DNA of 64,000 nucleotides from Limosilactobacillus balticus (GCF_014145615.1 NZ_JACIVH010000042.1:248001-312000), one strand, 5' to 3'. Counted from the first letter of the stretch, positions 1 to 9,667 are shown. Numbers and translations: made by a program. Notes: generated by a model from the letters alone, not told the origin.

Positions 1-945
1 GCTATTTCTAATGATGCTGCTTATTCTTCAATCGGCCTAAAATCTGGTCAATCTTATTCAGTTCGGACATTAATCAATGCAGCCCTTGTAAAGTCAGCTG
101 ATGGAGCTACCGTGGCACTTGCGACCGCTACCGGGGATGGAACCGATGAATTTAATCTTAAAATGATGCAAAAAGCCAAAAAAATTGGAATGACTAAGAC
201 CAACATTGTTAATTCAGTTGGATTAGATAATGGAGATATGAAAAGTTTTAAGTTAGCTGACCTTCCTAATAATGCTGCTAATACAATGAGTGCACGTGAT
301 GTTGCCATTTTATCGCAATACTTTGTGACACATTATCCTGAACTTTTGCAAATTACAGCACAAAAAGAAGTAAAATTTCAAATAGCGAAAGATCAAGTTA
401 AGACTGAAAAAAATCTTAATAAGATGTTACCGGGAGAGCAGTACGCTGTAAAAGGAGTAACGATTGATGGACTGAAGACGGGAACTTCTGACAGTGCAGG
501 AGCTTGTTTTGCAAGTACAGGTAAGTATCAGGGGCATCGCATTATTACTGTTATCTTACATTCAAAAGGGAGCAATAAAGATAATCGATTTAAGGCTACT
601 CAGAATTTATATAAGATCCTTAAGACAGAGGATCATTTACAAAAAATAAAAGTTCCATCATCAGTAACAACGCGTAAAGTAGCTAATAGTGTTGAAAAAA
701 CAATGAAACTCACGCCACAACATGTAACCATTTGGAGTCCGTACGATACAAAAACTAACTATACACTTGGAACACAATATAAAAAGAAAAAACTAGAAGC
801 ACCTATTTGGAAAGGTGAACGTGTGGGCAGTTTAAGAATAACTAGTGATCAGCTGGAAACGCTTAATGGTGAGCCTCTAACTTATTCCCTATATAGTGCT
901 AATGATGTTCGACGCGGCAACTTTTGGCAACGTCTCCTGCATTAA
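1..945 (+). CDS. dacA: D-alanyl-D-alanine carboxypeptidase (S11/PBP5 family), 5'-truncated by window edge
   Basis: The frame is open from base 1, so the start and the SxxK active-site region lie outside the window. Visible are the SxN-equivalent region at bases 94-102, reading Ser-Ala-Asp, and a KTGTS box at bases 475-489. After this comes a beta-rich C-terminal domain typical of PBP5-like carboxypeptidases. The family trims the terminal D-Ala from peptidoglycan stem peptides on the outer membrane face. The third SxN residue is Asp rather than the usual Asn. The C-terminus lacks an obvious amphipathic anchor, ending in an Arg/Trp/Leu-rich tail. Family assignment is firm; the exact paralogue is inferred. 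Confidence 0.85.
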   Translation, partial: AISNDAAYSSIGLKSGQSYSVRTLINAALVKSADGATVALATATGDGTDEFNLKMMQKAKKIGMTKTNIVNSVGLDNGDMKSFKLADLPNNAANTMSARDVAILSQYFVTHYPELLQITAQKEVKFQIAKDQVKTEKNLNKMLPGEQYAVKGVTIDGLKTGTSDSAGACFASTGKYQGHRIITVILHSKGSNKDNRFKATQNLYKILKTEDHLQKIKVPSSVTTRKVANSVEKTMKLTPQHVTIWSPYDTKTNYTLGTQYKKKKLEAPIWKGERVGSLRITSDQLETLNGEPLTYSLYSANDVRRGNFWQRLLH

Positions 946-1012
946 AATAAGTTTTGGCTGCATTATTGTTCTTAGGCTTATAATCTAAGTAAACAAAAAA
1001 GCGGGTGAAATT

Positions 1013-1867
1013 ATGAAAAAAAGCCATATTGGGATTGGTGTAGTGATAGTAATTGTTATTCTGGCAATAGTTGGTGGTGCAGTTTGGCGTCAGCAAAAAC
1101 ATAGCAAATATGTGCAATCAACAACGCCAACGCTATTTTTCCATGGTGGAGGCAGTAGTTATCATGCAGAAGAACACATGGTAAATGCGGCTAAAAAAGC
1201 CGGGGTAACGAGTACAGTTCTGCGAGCTGACGTTGCTAATAACGGGAAAGTTACCCTTCATGGTTCAATGCATAAAGGGGCTATCAATCCAATTGTTGAG
1301 GTAAATTATGATAACAATAGACAGTTGAATTTTAATAAGCATGGCGAATATGCGACAAATGTTGTAAAGGCATTACAGAAACGCTATCGCATAACTAAGA
1401 TTAATATGGTTGGTCATTCCCTGGGAAATATTTCGATTATTTACTATATGTTGCAAAACGGTAAGAATCAGAATATGCCTCAATTGCAAAAACAGGTTGA
1501 TATTGCAGGTCATTTTGCTGGATTAAATTTTAAACAAGTACCTGCTGCTATCCAGCAACCAGTTGGAATGAAATTAAATAAAGACGGCAAGCCAAATGAA
1601 ATGAACGCTACATATCGTCAAATGACAGAAGTACGGCAAACCTATCCTAAAGGTCAAGTAGCAGTTCTTAATATTATCGGTGATATTGGTAATCATACAG
1701 ATGGAACTGTTGATAATGCATCGTCATTATCACTCAAGTACCTAGTAGCTGCTCGGGCAAAGTCGTACCGTGTCCTAAAAATAACAGGAAAAGATGCTCA
1801 ACATTCGAAACTTCATAATAATGCTCAAGTTGATAAGGCATTAATTAATTTCTTATGGGGTAAATAA
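1013..1867 (+). CDS. Membrane-anchored alpha/beta hydrolase (DUF915 type)
   Basis: A 284-residue protein with an N-terminal uncleaved-looking membrane segment at residues 5-25, then an alpha/beta hydrolase domain. FHGGGSS near residue 43 fits the oxyanion region and GHSLGN at 134-139 is the nucleophile elbow, with Ser136 the likely catalytic serine. A His near the C-terminus (HSKLH) may complete the triad. This matches the DUF915 lipase/esterase-like family of lactobacilli, which face outward from the membrane. It follows the carboxypeptidase by 67 bp and ends just before a strong terminator, so the two may be co-transcribed. The substrate is unknown. Confidence 0.8.
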   Translation: MKKSHIGIGVVIVIVILAIVGGAVWRQQKHSKYVQSTTPTLFFHGGGSSYHAEEHMVNAAKKAGVTSTVLRADVANNGKVTLHGSMHKGAINPIVEVNYDNNRQLNFNKHGEYATNVVKALQKRYRITKINMVGHSLGNISIIYYMLQNGKNQNMPQLQKQVDIAGHFAGLNFKQVPAAIQQPVGMKLNKDGKPNEMNATYRQMTEVRQTYPKGQVAVLNIIGDIGNHTDGTVDNASSLSLKYLVAARAKSYRVLKITGKDAQHSKLHNNAQVDKALINFLWGK

Positions 1868-1909
1868 CAAAAAAATCAGACGTAGAAAAATTCTGCGTCT
1901 GATTTTTTA
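1868..1909. terminator. Rho-independent terminator between convergent genes
   Basis: A near-perfect inverted repeat (AAAAAATCAGACG...CGTCTGATTTTTT) has A and T runs on its outer edges. It can serve the hydrolase on the plus strand and the glycerol dehydrogenase on the minus strand. Confidence 0.85.
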
Positions 1910-3031
1910 TTACATCTGGCTATGATGACAATGGTGACTATTTAAATATTGTTTAGTATATGCATCAACTGCTCGTAATGCTTGCGCAACGTCATCTGGA
2001 GTTACCTTAAATGGCAAACGATCCATGGTATCTTGTTCTGAACAGGCGGCTTTTCCAGCACTGAGCAATTCTTCATCAGTAACATTTTCTAAATGTAGAT
2101 CAGCAAGAGTGGTTGGGAGGCCTAAAGAAAGAATAAATTGGAAGTATTTGTTATAACGTTCTTTATCAGCACCTTCGAGCATTAATTGGGTAAGTGTTCC
2201 GTATGCAACTTTCTCACCGTGTGTTAAATCATGTGTTTCTTCTAAAATTGTTAAGCCATCATGAATAGCATGAGCACCGGATAAACCGCCACTTTCAAAA
2301 CCAAGACCACTCATCAGGGTATTAGCCTCAACAATATTAGAAAATGCTGGCGTAACGACATGTGCTCCCGCATCTGCTACAGCTAGGTGCGAGTAATTAA
2401 ATAATGTCTCTTCACATTTCTGGGCGATTGCATTTCCAACAAGGGTTTGTTTTGCACCAAGCATTGTATCACTATGAGCTTGAGCAACTGCTTGTGCCTC
2501 AACATTGGTAGCTAAAGCATCAGCAATTCCAGAAATAAGCATCCGAACGGGACCATTAGCGATAACTTGAGTATCAACTAAAACCAGATTAGGGTTTTGG
2601 TTGTAGAAACGATAATGATCGAAGCCACCGTCATCAGTGTAGATTACTGAAAGACGAGAACAAGGTGCATCGTTTGAAGCCAATGTTGGCATAATTACAA
2701 CTGGTAAGTTAAGGTTATCGGCAATCGCTTTGGCAGTATCAACTGTTTTACCACCACCAAGACCATAAACGACAGTGACATTATTTTCTTTACCAATTTC
2801 TGTGACTCGATTTACTTCGTTAGTGGATGATTCACCATTAAATTGAACACGGGTAACATCATAACCGCTTTCTTGAAGATATTGTTCAAACCGCTTACCT
2901 ACAATTTTATAGACTGTTTCGCCAGCCAATAGTAACGGCTTTGTGCCAAAGTTTTTAAGATACTTATCACTTTCAAAAAGGACACCTTTACCTTGAATAT
3001 ACGACGATGGTGAGCCAAATTCTTCAACCAT
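1910..3031 (-). CDS. gldA: Glycerol dehydrogenase (iron-containing ADH family)
   Basis: A 373-residue protein of the usual GldA length. It has the nucleotide-binding GGGKTVDTAKA segment at residues 92-102 and the PTLASNDAP segment typical of GldA. Likely metal ligands are Asp171, His254 (within SGAHAIHDG) and His271 (THGEK). The family oxidises glycerol to dihydroxyacetone with NAD+, or works in reverse. Start ATG at 3031 has a GGAGGG site upstream. The C-terminus carries a His-rich tail (HHCHH), which is unusual but probably harmless. It stands alone, convergent with the hydrolase gene. Confidence 0.9.
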   Translation of the reverse strand: MVEEFGSPSSYIQGKGVLFESDKYLKNFGTKPLLLAGETVYKIVGKRFEQYLQESGYDVTRVQFNGESSTNEVNRVTEIGKENNVTVVYGLGGGKTVDTAKAIADNLNLPVVIMPTLASNDAPCSRLSVIYTDDGGFDHYRFYNQNPNLVLVDTQVIANGPVRMLISGIADALATNVEAQAVAQAHSDTMLGAKQTLVGNAIAQKCEETLFNYSHLAVADAGAHVVTPAFSNIVEANTLMSGLGFESGGLSGAHAIHDGLTILEETHDLTHGEKVAYGTLTQLMLEGADKERYNKYFQFILSLGLPTTLADLHLENVTDEELLSAGKAACSEQDTMDRLPFKVTPDDVAQALRAVDAYTKQYLNSHHCHHSQM

Positions 3032-3123
3032 AAAAATCCCTCCATTATTCTTTGTGTATAAGTTAACAATATCACTTTTGCTACTGGAGGAAAAGTTTAG
3101 TTGATTGAAATTAGCTTAAACTT

Positions 3124-3170
3124 AAAAAACAGAGCCTAGACAAAACAAAATGTTTTGCTAGGCTCTATTA
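3124..3170 (-). terminator. Terminator of the LtaS-type gene
   Basis: On the minus strand TAGAGCCTAGCAAAACA pairs with TGTTTTGTCTAGGCTCTG, followed by TTTTTT. It lies just downstream of the sulfatase-family gene. Confidence 0.85.
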
Positions 3171-3188
3171 TGCTATGTTGTACCCGTG

Positions 3189-5318
3189 CTACTTATTATT
3201 CGCATCTGGATTAGTAATCTTAATCCGATTAGAGTCAGTTGAAGAGTGGTTTTGTTCAGGGGCGTCAGTGCTGTAGTCATCGACAGTTGAACGGTCACCG
3301 TTTTCTGAGTAAATACTCGTTGATTTAATTCCCTTCTTCTTTTCGATTCGCTGTGCTCGTTTTAGACCATTTGAATAATTGTAATCAGCTGGGTTAACGT
3401 TTTTAAACCCTTTTGGATGGTAGAACCGCAAGAGATTCTTTTCGTTTAACGAATCAGAAAGAGTCAATTCCTCATTTACAAACTCTTGATCTTTCTTTAA
3501 CTTCTCTTGTTGCTTCTTGGTAAGTTTAGCTTCTTTACCAGTCTTATTATTGTAAATTGTTCCGCCCACACTAGTATAAGTTGGGGTAACAAAATCTCGA
3601 TTACGGAAGGCAACTACTTGATTATGCTTGCTAGAGAAGAGATCAGTTCCAAACTGAATGTAGCGTTTACTGCTAATTCCTAACAAGTGAAGGAGGGTTG
3701 GAAGAACATCCACTTCTCCACCATAGGTATGGTAAACCTTTCCGTGACCCGTACCAGGGATGACAAACATTAGTGGTACACGTTGAAGTTGAGCATTATC
3801 AAAGTCTGTCCAATCATCTGCACTCTTTCCAAGAACACTTGCTAAGGAAGTATTCTCGCTGTTTGAAATCCCATAATGATCACCATAAATCATAATAATT
3901 GATTTCTTATCAAGTCCAGTCTTTTGGAGATAATTAAAGAATTCTTGGATTGATTGATCAAGATAATGGGCTGTTACAAAGTAATTATCAACGTTACTAT
4001 CCCCAGTATTAGTTGTTTGGAAGTTAGGATCCTTATCTTCGTCATCAAGCGTGTAAGGGAAGTGGTTAGTAACAGTGATATATTTAGCATAGAATGGCTG
4101 CTGTAAACTTTGGAGATACTTGATCGAGTTTTTGAATAATAACTTATCTTTAAGGCCATATCCGGTAGCCTTATCTCCAGAAGTATCATAATAACTAGCA
4201 TCAAAGAAATATTGATAACCTAAATTTTTGTATACATTATTGCGGTTCCAGAAACTAGCAACATTTCCATGGAAGACTGCGCTCGTATAACCGGCGCGTT
4301 GATTAAGAATAGCTGGAGCGCCTTGGAAGGTATTATCACTTCCCAACGTGGCAAATAAAGATCCTTGTGGCAAGCCAAATGTACTAGTCTCTAAGAGGTT
4401 TTCTGCATCACTAGTTTTACCTTGACCGACTTGATGGAAGAAATTATCAAACGAGTAGGTATCTTTGCCGTTATAAAGCGAGTTAAGGAATGGGGTAACT
4501 TCTTGACCGTTGATCTTCTTATTAATCAAAAATTGTTGGAAACTTTCAAGGTGGATGATAATCACGTTACGACCCTTGGCAATTCCATACATTTGGGGAT
4601 TAGCCGGAGCGTAGTGCTTATCGGTGAATTTTTTAACTTTTAGCAGTTCAGGTTTAGTAGCACTTTGTCGCATATTATTGATATGTTGCGATTTTACTAA
4701 ATCATAACCAGTAAAAGTATCAATACCAAGATATTTTACAATGTAAGAACGATCAAATGTCCGTCCAAGCAATTGAGGGCGGCTCATTTCCGCAAAAGAC
4801 AAATTAACCCCAAATAAGACAAGACCAACGGAACTAAATGCGAATGCTAATCGTGTTCCAATTGCTCGTGGATCAAATTTGATGACTTTACAGAGCATTA
4901 AAATAAGAATTACGACGATATCTAACCAGTAAAAGATGTCATGAAAGTTAGTGAGGGCAAGTGAACTACCACTTAAACCTTGATTAACTTTTGAATAACC
5001 AGTCATCGTAGCAATTGTCATAAAATCGGTAAATTCACGATAATAGATGACGTTTAAATAGAGTAATAATGTGTTTGCAATGTCTAACCCCATAATAACT
5101 GGGTAGAAGAACCGCGAACGTTTAAAGTAGAATGCTAAACTATAAATAAAAAAAGTGGTCGCTAACGGGTTAAAAATTAAAATAAGGTATTGAAAAATTC
5201 CCGTAACACCAAGCTTAAAGTCAGTAAAGTAAGCAAACAGGGTCTTTAACCAAAAAAGGATAACTAGGAGGGTGAAAAAACCAATCCTAGTATCCACAAA
5301 TTTGCTTAATTTTTTCAT
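3189..5318 (-). CDS. ltaS: LtaS-family glycerol phosphate (lipoteichoic acid) transferase
   Basis: A 709-residue polytopic enzyme. Five membrane segments occupy about residues 12-175, then an extracellular sulfatase-fold domain. Glu258 (HLESF) and Thr302 in GQGKTSDAE match the metal ligand and catalytic threonine of LTA synthases, and GDHYG near residue 480 adds further ligands. The family polymerises glycerol phosphate from phosphatidylglycerol onto a glycolipid anchor. An upstream TTG at 5336 is possible, but the ATG at 5318 has GAGGAA 8 nt upstream and gives a clean basic N-terminus (MKKLSK). The C-terminal ~45 residues are hydrophilic and low-complexity. Whether it is the primary synthase or an LTA primase-type paralogue cannot be told from sequence. 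Confidence 0.85.
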   Translation of the reverse strand: MKKLSKFVDTRIGFFTLLVILFWLKTLFAYFTDFKLGVTGIFQYLILIFNPLATTFFIYSLAFYFKRSRFFYPVIMGLDIANTLLLYLNVIYYREFTDFMTIATMTGYSKVNQGLSGSSLALTNFHDIFYWLDIVVILILMLCKVIKFDPRAIGTRLAFAFSSVGLVLFGVNLSFAEMSRPQLLGRTFDRSYIVKYLGIDTFTGYDLVKSQHINNMRQSATKPELLKVKKFTDKHYAPANPQMYGIAKGRNVIIIHLESFQQFLINKKINGQEVTPFLNSLYNGKDTYSFDNFFHQVGQGKTSDAENLLETSTFGLPQGSLFATLGSDNTFQGAPAILNQRAGYTSAVFHGNVASFWNRNNVYKNLGYQYFFDASYYDTSGDKATGYGLKDKLLFKNSIKYLQSLQQPFYAKYITVTNHFPYTLDDEDKDPNFQTTNTGDSNVDNYFVTAHYLDQSIQEFFNYLQKTGLDKKSIIMIYGDHYGISNSENTSLASVLGKSADDWTDFDNAQLQRVPLMFVIPGTGHGKVYHTYGGEVDVLPTLLHLLGISSKRYIQFGTDLFSSKHNQVVAFRNRDFVTPTYTSVGGTIYNNKTGKEAKLTKKQQEKLKKDQEFVNEELTLSDSLNEKNLLRFYHPKGFKNVNPADYNYSNGLKRAQRIEKKKGIKSTSIYSENGDRSTVDDYSTDAPEQNHSSTDSNRIKITNPDANNK

Positions 5319-5443
5319 TAGGAATGTTCCTCGCAATCAATATGGTTTGTTCTATATTATCGAAGTACAATTTCGACAAATCAAGAATTATTTTATCATA
5401 GATTACTACAAAACATCCTTTTTATGGAAATCATTGAAGAAAC

Positions 5444-5707
5444 TTAATTCTTTGCTGGGACCAAGGCAGGAACAGAAAGCCAGTCATAACTAAATAACTT
5501 TTTAAGTTTTTTATTTACTGGAATCCATATTCCTGCTTTCAAGATATCAACCAATGATGCCCGTAAGGTTTTATCTTCCCGATATTGTTTAGTTAATGGA
5601 ATCTTGAGTAAGTGGCCTTCTTCAGTAATTACGGTAACATTTTTCGGAGTGACATTAATAATCTTAGCAGCGACAATATTTGGTTGACTAGTATCTTTAA
5701 GTTTCAT
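5444..5707 (-). CDS. Small conserved-type protein of unknown function
   Basis: An 87-residue soluble, basic protein with a beta-rich first half (NIVAAKIINVTPKNVTVI) and a helical tail. The ATG at 5707 is preceded by a good AGAAGGAAGG site, which supports real translation. It lies 125 bp upstream of the LtaS-type gene on the same strand. No recognisable domain; function unknown. Confidence 0.6.
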   Translation of the reverse strand: MKLKDTSQPNIVAAKIINVTPKNVTVITEEGHLLKIPLTKQYREDKTLRASLVDILKAGIWIPVNKKLKKLFSYDWLSVPALVPAKN

Positions 5708-5838
5708 AATAATTCCTTCCTTCTATATTTTTTAGTCTACGTGGAGGATATGAAGAATCTGTGTTTAAAGCTCAAAGTTAATCCTTAAATAGTTTTAAGA
5801 GTTTGTAAGCGGTACAATAAGATTATGGAGGGATTGTT

Positions 5839-6492
5839 ATGACTAAATTGAATATTTATCTTGTTCGCCATGGACAGACTTTTTTTAATATTTACAATAA
5901 ATTGCAAGGGTGGAGTAACTCCCCACTAACTATGAAAGGCAAAGAAGATGCAAAGGTAGCTGGCGAGAAATTGCAAAACATTCACTTTGATGGGGCCTTT
6001 TGTAGTGACCTTTCCCGAGCCATGGAAACAGCACAAGTAATTTTAAACCTTAATAACGCTAATTCTGTTGCTCATCCAGTCACCGCTCCTTATTTTCGAG
6101 AAGAGTTTTATGGATCATATGAAGGAACGAATATGGATCTTGCCTGGTACAACGCGGGTGCTCCTCATGGCTTTAAGAACTTCCGGGAAATTGTGACAGC
6201 ATATTCCATCGGTCAAGCCAAAGACTGGTTAAAGGATGCTGATCCATTTCATGATGCCGAAAATAATGAAGAGTACTGGCAACGAATGGACAAAGGGATT
6301 GAATTAATTCGTAACGCTGATTTACCCGACGACGCCAATGTTTTATGGGTAAGTCATGGAAATACTGTTTTAAGCTTAGTCGAACGTTTTGGTCATGGAA
6401 AGTATGACGTGACAGAGCGCCCGGCAAATGGAAGTCTGACGCGCGCAACGCTGACTGATAATGATATGGAAATTATTGAATATAATAAGTAG
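5839..6492 (+). CDS. Histidine phosphatase superfamily protein (phosphoglycerate mutase-like)
   Basis: A 217-residue protein with the signature LVRHGQT (His11 as phospho-acceptor) and the second catalytic His in VSHGNT near residue 174. Start ATG has GGAGGG upstream. The branch includes cofactor-dependent mutases and broad-specificity phosphatases; the surrounding residues look more like a phosphatase than glycolytic GpmA. The physiological substrate is unknown. It is monocistronic with a terminator downstream. Confidence 0.85.
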   Translation: MTKLNIYLVRHGQTFFNIYNKLQGWSNSPLTMKGKEDAKVAGEKLQNIHFDGAFCSDLSRAMETAQVILNLNNANSVAHPVTAPYFREEFYGSYEGTNMDLAWYNAGAPHGFKNFREIVTAYSIGQAKDWLKDADPFHDAENNEEYWQRMDKGIELIRNADLPDDANVLWVSHGNTVLSLVERFGHGKYDVTERPANGSLTRATLTDNDMEIIEYNK

Positions 6493-6516
6493 CCTAAGTA
6501 ATAAAAGTGAAAATGT

Positions 6517-6558
6517 TAAAAAGTAGGTAAATCTAATGGGTTTAACCTGCTTTTTAAA
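6517..6558 (+). terminator. Rho-independent terminator after the histidine phosphatase gene
   Basis: AAAAAGTAGGT pairs with ACCTGCTTTTT around a loop of about 17 nt. The T run is part of the 3' arm. Confidence 0.65.
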
Positions 6559-6605
6559 TAATAAATATGCATTTGTTGAATTAATCTGACTTATTATGAA
6601 GTTTG

Positions 6606-6620
6606 TTGAAAACGCTTGCT
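6606..6620 (+). promoter_or_regulatory. Candidate cre (CcpA) site upstream of the YfcC-type transporter gene
   Basis: TTGAAAACGCTTGCT fits the WTGNAANCGNWNNCW catabolite-responsive element at every position. It lies about 42 bp upstream of the preferred start codon, a position suited to repression by CcpA. Assignment is by consensus only. Confidence 0.55.
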
Positions 6621-6661
6621 AAAATTGAGGAGGAGGGAGAAAGAAGACTTAAGGAGTGAGG

Positions 6662-8215
6662 ATGATGGGAGAAGCAACAGCAGGGAAAAAGCATCGGTTT
6701 AAATTAAAAATGCCAGGTGCATTTACAATTTTATTCTTTCTGACAGTGATCGCAGTAATGCTTACTTGGATTGTTCCAGCGGGAAGTTATTCTAAGCTAG
6801 CATATGTTAATAATCATCTCCAAGTAACGCAACCAACTGGAGAAAAAATTAGTTATCCTGCGACACAGGCAACATTAGATAAATTGCACATTCAAATTGA
6901 TGTCGACCAGTTTAAATCAGGAGCAATTAATAAGCCAATTTCAGTACCAGGAACTTATAAACGGCTTGAACAGCATCCTGCTTCGATCAGCGATATTTTC
7001 TCTAGTATGGTTGATGGTACAATTGAATCAGTTGATATTATGATTTTTATCTTAGTTTTAGGTGGTTTGATTGGTGTTGTTAAAGCAAGTGGAGCTTTTG
7101 AATCTGGACTAGCAGCATTATCTACCAAGACTAAGGGGAAAGAATTTATTTTGGTGTTCCTCGTGACAGTTTTACTGGCACTTGGTGGAACGCTATGTGG
7201 GATTGAAGAAGAAGCGGTTGCCTTCTACCCAATCTTAGCCCCGGTTTTTATTGCGATGGGGTATGATTCAATTGTTTGTGTTGGGGCCATTTTCTTGGCA
7301 AGTTCGCTCGGAACAACCTTTTCAGTCATCAATCCGTTTTCAGTTGTTATTGCGTCAAATGCTGCTGGGACAACTTTTACGCAAGGAATGGCAGGACGAA
7401 TTTTTGGCTTGGTAATTGCAGTTACTTGTTTATTATTTTATCTGCATTGGTATGCACGCAAAGTACAACAGAACCCACAGTTTTCCTATTCGTATGATGA
7501 TCGGGATAAATTTGATCAAATGTGGGGAATGGCTACTAGCGAAGAAAAAGATCAGCGGTTTACATTAAAAAAGAAAATTATTTTAATTTTATTTGCTTGC
7601 GCCTTCCCAATTATGATTTGGGGAGTAATGGCCAAAGGATGGGCCTTCCCTAACATGGCATCTGCTTTCTTAACAATTGCTATTATTATTATGTTTTTAA
7701 CTTGTTTTGGGCACCAAGATGGTTTGGGAGAATATAAGACCACAACAGCTTTTTCTGATGGAGCAGCTAGTTTAGTCGGTGTATCATTAATTATTGGTTT
7801 GGCACGAGGAATTAATAAAGTGCTTAATGATGGCTATATTTCTGATACAATTCTCTATGCTTCTTCAAAAATGGTTGCACATATGAACGGATCGTTTTTC
7901 ATTATTGTGATGATGCTGGTATTCTTTGTCTTAGGTTTTATTGTTCCATCATCATCTGGTTTAGCAGTGCTAGCAATGCCAATTTTAGCGCCGCTAGCTG
8001 ATACGGTTCATATTCCACGGTATACAGTTGTTACTGCATATCAATTTGGTCAATATGCAATGTTATTCTTAGCACCGACTGGATTAGTTATGGCAACTTT
8101 GCAAATGCTCAATATGCGATATTCACATTGGTTGCGTTTTGTGTGGCCGGTAGTTGTCTTTGTATTAATCTTTGGTGGTGGGTTATTGGTAACAGAAGTA
8201 TTAATTGCAGGATAA
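6662..8215 (+). CDS. YfcC/DcuC-like membrane transporter
   Basis: A 517-residue protein with about 12 membrane segments and the start-of-family pattern KMPGAFTILFFL...WIVPAGSY. This places it in the YfcC branch of the DcuC (C4-dicarboxylate/amino-acid) superfamily. Conserved loop motifs GGTLCGIEEEAVAFYPI and FVLGFIVPSSSGLAVL are visible. The ligand is not predictable; basic amino acids or peptides have been proposed for relatives. A GTG at 6656 is possible, but AAGGAG at 6651-6656 is well spaced for ATG 6662 or 6665. A cre-like site upstream suggests carbon control. Confidence 0.8.
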   Translation: MMGEATAGKKHRFKLKMPGAFTILFFLTVIAVMLTWIVPAGSYSKLAYVNNHLQVTQPTGEKISYPATQATLDKLHIQIDVDQFKSGAINKPISVPGTYKRLEQHPASISDIFSSMVDGTIESVDIMIFILVLGGLIGVVKASGAFESGLAALSTKTKGKEFILVFLVTVLLALGGTLCGIEEEAVAFYPILAPVFIAMGYDSIVCVGAIFLASSLGTTFSVINPFSVVIASNAAGTTFTQGMAGRIFGLVIAVTCLLFYLHWYARKVQQNPQFSYSYDDRDKFDQMWGMATSEEKDQRFTLKKKIILILFACAFPIMIWGVMAKGWAFPNMASAFLTIAIIIMFLTCFGHQDGLGEYKTTTAFSDGAASLVGVSLIIGLARGINKVLNDGYISDTILYASSKMVAHMNGSFFIIVMMLVFFVLGFIVPSSSGLAVLAMPILAPLADTVHIPRYTVVTAYQFGQYAMLFLAPTGLVMATLQMLNMRYSHWLRFVWPVVVFVLIFGGGLLVTEVLIAG

Positions 8216-8216
8216 T

Positions 8217-8261
8217 AAAAAAGTCTGGGTAAGAGAAATTCTCAAACCCAGACTTTTTTAA
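8217..8261. terminator. Bidirectional terminator between convergent transporter genes
   Basis: AAAAAGTCTGGGT...ACCCAGACTTTTTT forms a strong hairpin with A/T tracts on both sides. It serves the YfcC-type gene and the NhaC-type gene. Confidence 0.85.
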
Positions 8262-9667
8262 GCTTCCTTTATTTGCTTTTCATTCGTAGTATTGCGTTGC
8301 TTTCCTTTTTGCCACTTCAAACCAATTCCAGTAACTCCACTTAAAATTGAGAAAACTGGTGAAAACAGACTAAAGAAAGCAAATGGTAGGAAGTGAAGGA
8401 CTGGTACACCAAGGGTTGAGGCGGCGAATGATCCAGCAACACCCCATGGGATTAAGTAGTTAATAACACTTCCGCCATCTTCAAGGACACGACTAAGAGC
8501 TAATGGTGAAAGACCCATTTTATCAAACGCACCCTTAAATGCCTTACCGGGAAGAATAACGGATAGGTATTGCTCCCCAACAAAAAGATTGATTCCAATA
8601 CCCGAAAGAATTGTAACAGTAATAAGGCTGCCAGGCTTATGAAGGTGGTCAACAAGCGGCTTCATTGCTGACTGAACAATGTTAAACTTCATCAAAATTC
8701 CCCCAAGCGAAAGGGTAACAATGATCAAGGAAACTGTTCCCATCATACTACTGATCCCGCCACGGGTAAGCAGCGTATTAACAGTTGCATCGCTAGTGTG
8801 AGAAACGAAACCATCACTAACTAATTTGGCGAGGGATTGAAGAGAGGTTCCTGGCTTTTGGAAGAAGATCATGACTACTGTAACGATGATATTGATAAAT
8901 AAGGTTGGAATAGCAGGAATGTGGCGCCATGCACAGATAAACATTAAGGCGATTGGTAATAGGGCCCACCATGAAATTATAAATTGTTGATTAAGGATAG
9001 CCATTGTGTGGGCGATCTTGCCAGCACTCATATGGGAACCGGAATTACCAAAGAACCAGAATAGAATTAGCGAAACGATAAAAGAAGGAATCGTTGACCA
9101 CATCATATTCTTGATATGGGCGAAAAGGTCACTACCTGCGATTGCAGAGGCAAGATTAGTTGAATCAGAGAGTGGCGACATTTTATCACCAAAAACGGCT
9201 CCCGAAATAATCGCACCCGCTACTAGCGCAGGATTAGCATTAAGCGCAACCCCCATTCCAAATAAGGCAATTCCGATTGTCGAAATAGTTGTAAAACCAC
9301 TACCGATGGAGAGACCGACTAAAGAACAGACAATGAATGTTGATGGAACAAAAAATTGACTGCTAATTAGTTTAAATCCCACAATCATAATTGTAGGAAT
9401 AACTCCAGCTTGAATCCAAACGGCAATTAACGCACCAATAAGGATAAAGATAAAGATGGGGATGATTGCGGTCCCAATTCCTTCTTGAATCCCCTTATGA
9501 ATCTCATCCCAACTAGCACCACGAAACCTAACCCAAAAAATAAGTAAAGCGATGACAAAAAGGACAGGGATCTGTGGTGACAAACCAAACTTAATCACGG
9601 CAGTTCCTAAAATTATTAGCATAATAAGTAAGAGGATTGCAGCCTCTTTGAAACGAATACTCTTCAT
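8258..9667 (-). CDS. nhaC: NhaC-family transporter under T-box control (probably amino-acid uptake)
   Basis: A 469-residue protein with about 11-12 hydrophobic segments and NhaC-family hallmarks such as SPLSDSTNLASAIAGSDLFAHI and the glycine-rich GEQYLSVILPGKAFKGAF loop. NhaC proteins were named Na+/H+ antiporters. However, a T-box leader directly upstream implies control by an uncharged tRNA, so an amino-acid substrate is more likely. Some T-box-linked NhaC proteins have been predicted to carry tyrosine, which agrees with the specifier I read here. Start ATG 9667 has AAGGAGGA upstream. Ion-only antiport cannot be excluded. Confidence 0.85.
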   Translation of the reverse strand: MKSIRFKEAAILLLIMLIILGTAVIKFGLSPQIPVLFVIALLIFWVRFRGASWDEIHKGIQEGIGTAIIPIFIFILIGALIAVWIQAGVIPTIMIVGFKLISSQFFVPSTFIVCSLVGLSIGSGFTTISTIGIALFGMGVALNANPALVAGAIISGAVFGDKMSPLSDSTNLASAIAGSDLFAHIKNMMWSTIPSFIVSLILFWFFGNSGSHMSAGKIAHTMAILNQQFIISWWALLPIALMFICAWRHIPAIPTLFINIIVTVVMIFFQKPGTSLQSLAKLVSDGFVSHTSDATVNTLLTRGGISSMMGTVSLIIVTLSLGGILMKFNIVQSAMKPLVDHLHKPGSLITVTILSGIGINLFVGEQYLSVILPGKAFKGAFDKMGLSPLALSRVLEDGGSVINYLIPWGVAGSFAASTLGVPVLHFLPFAFFSLFSPVFSILSGVTGIGLKWQKGKQRNTTNEKQIKEA

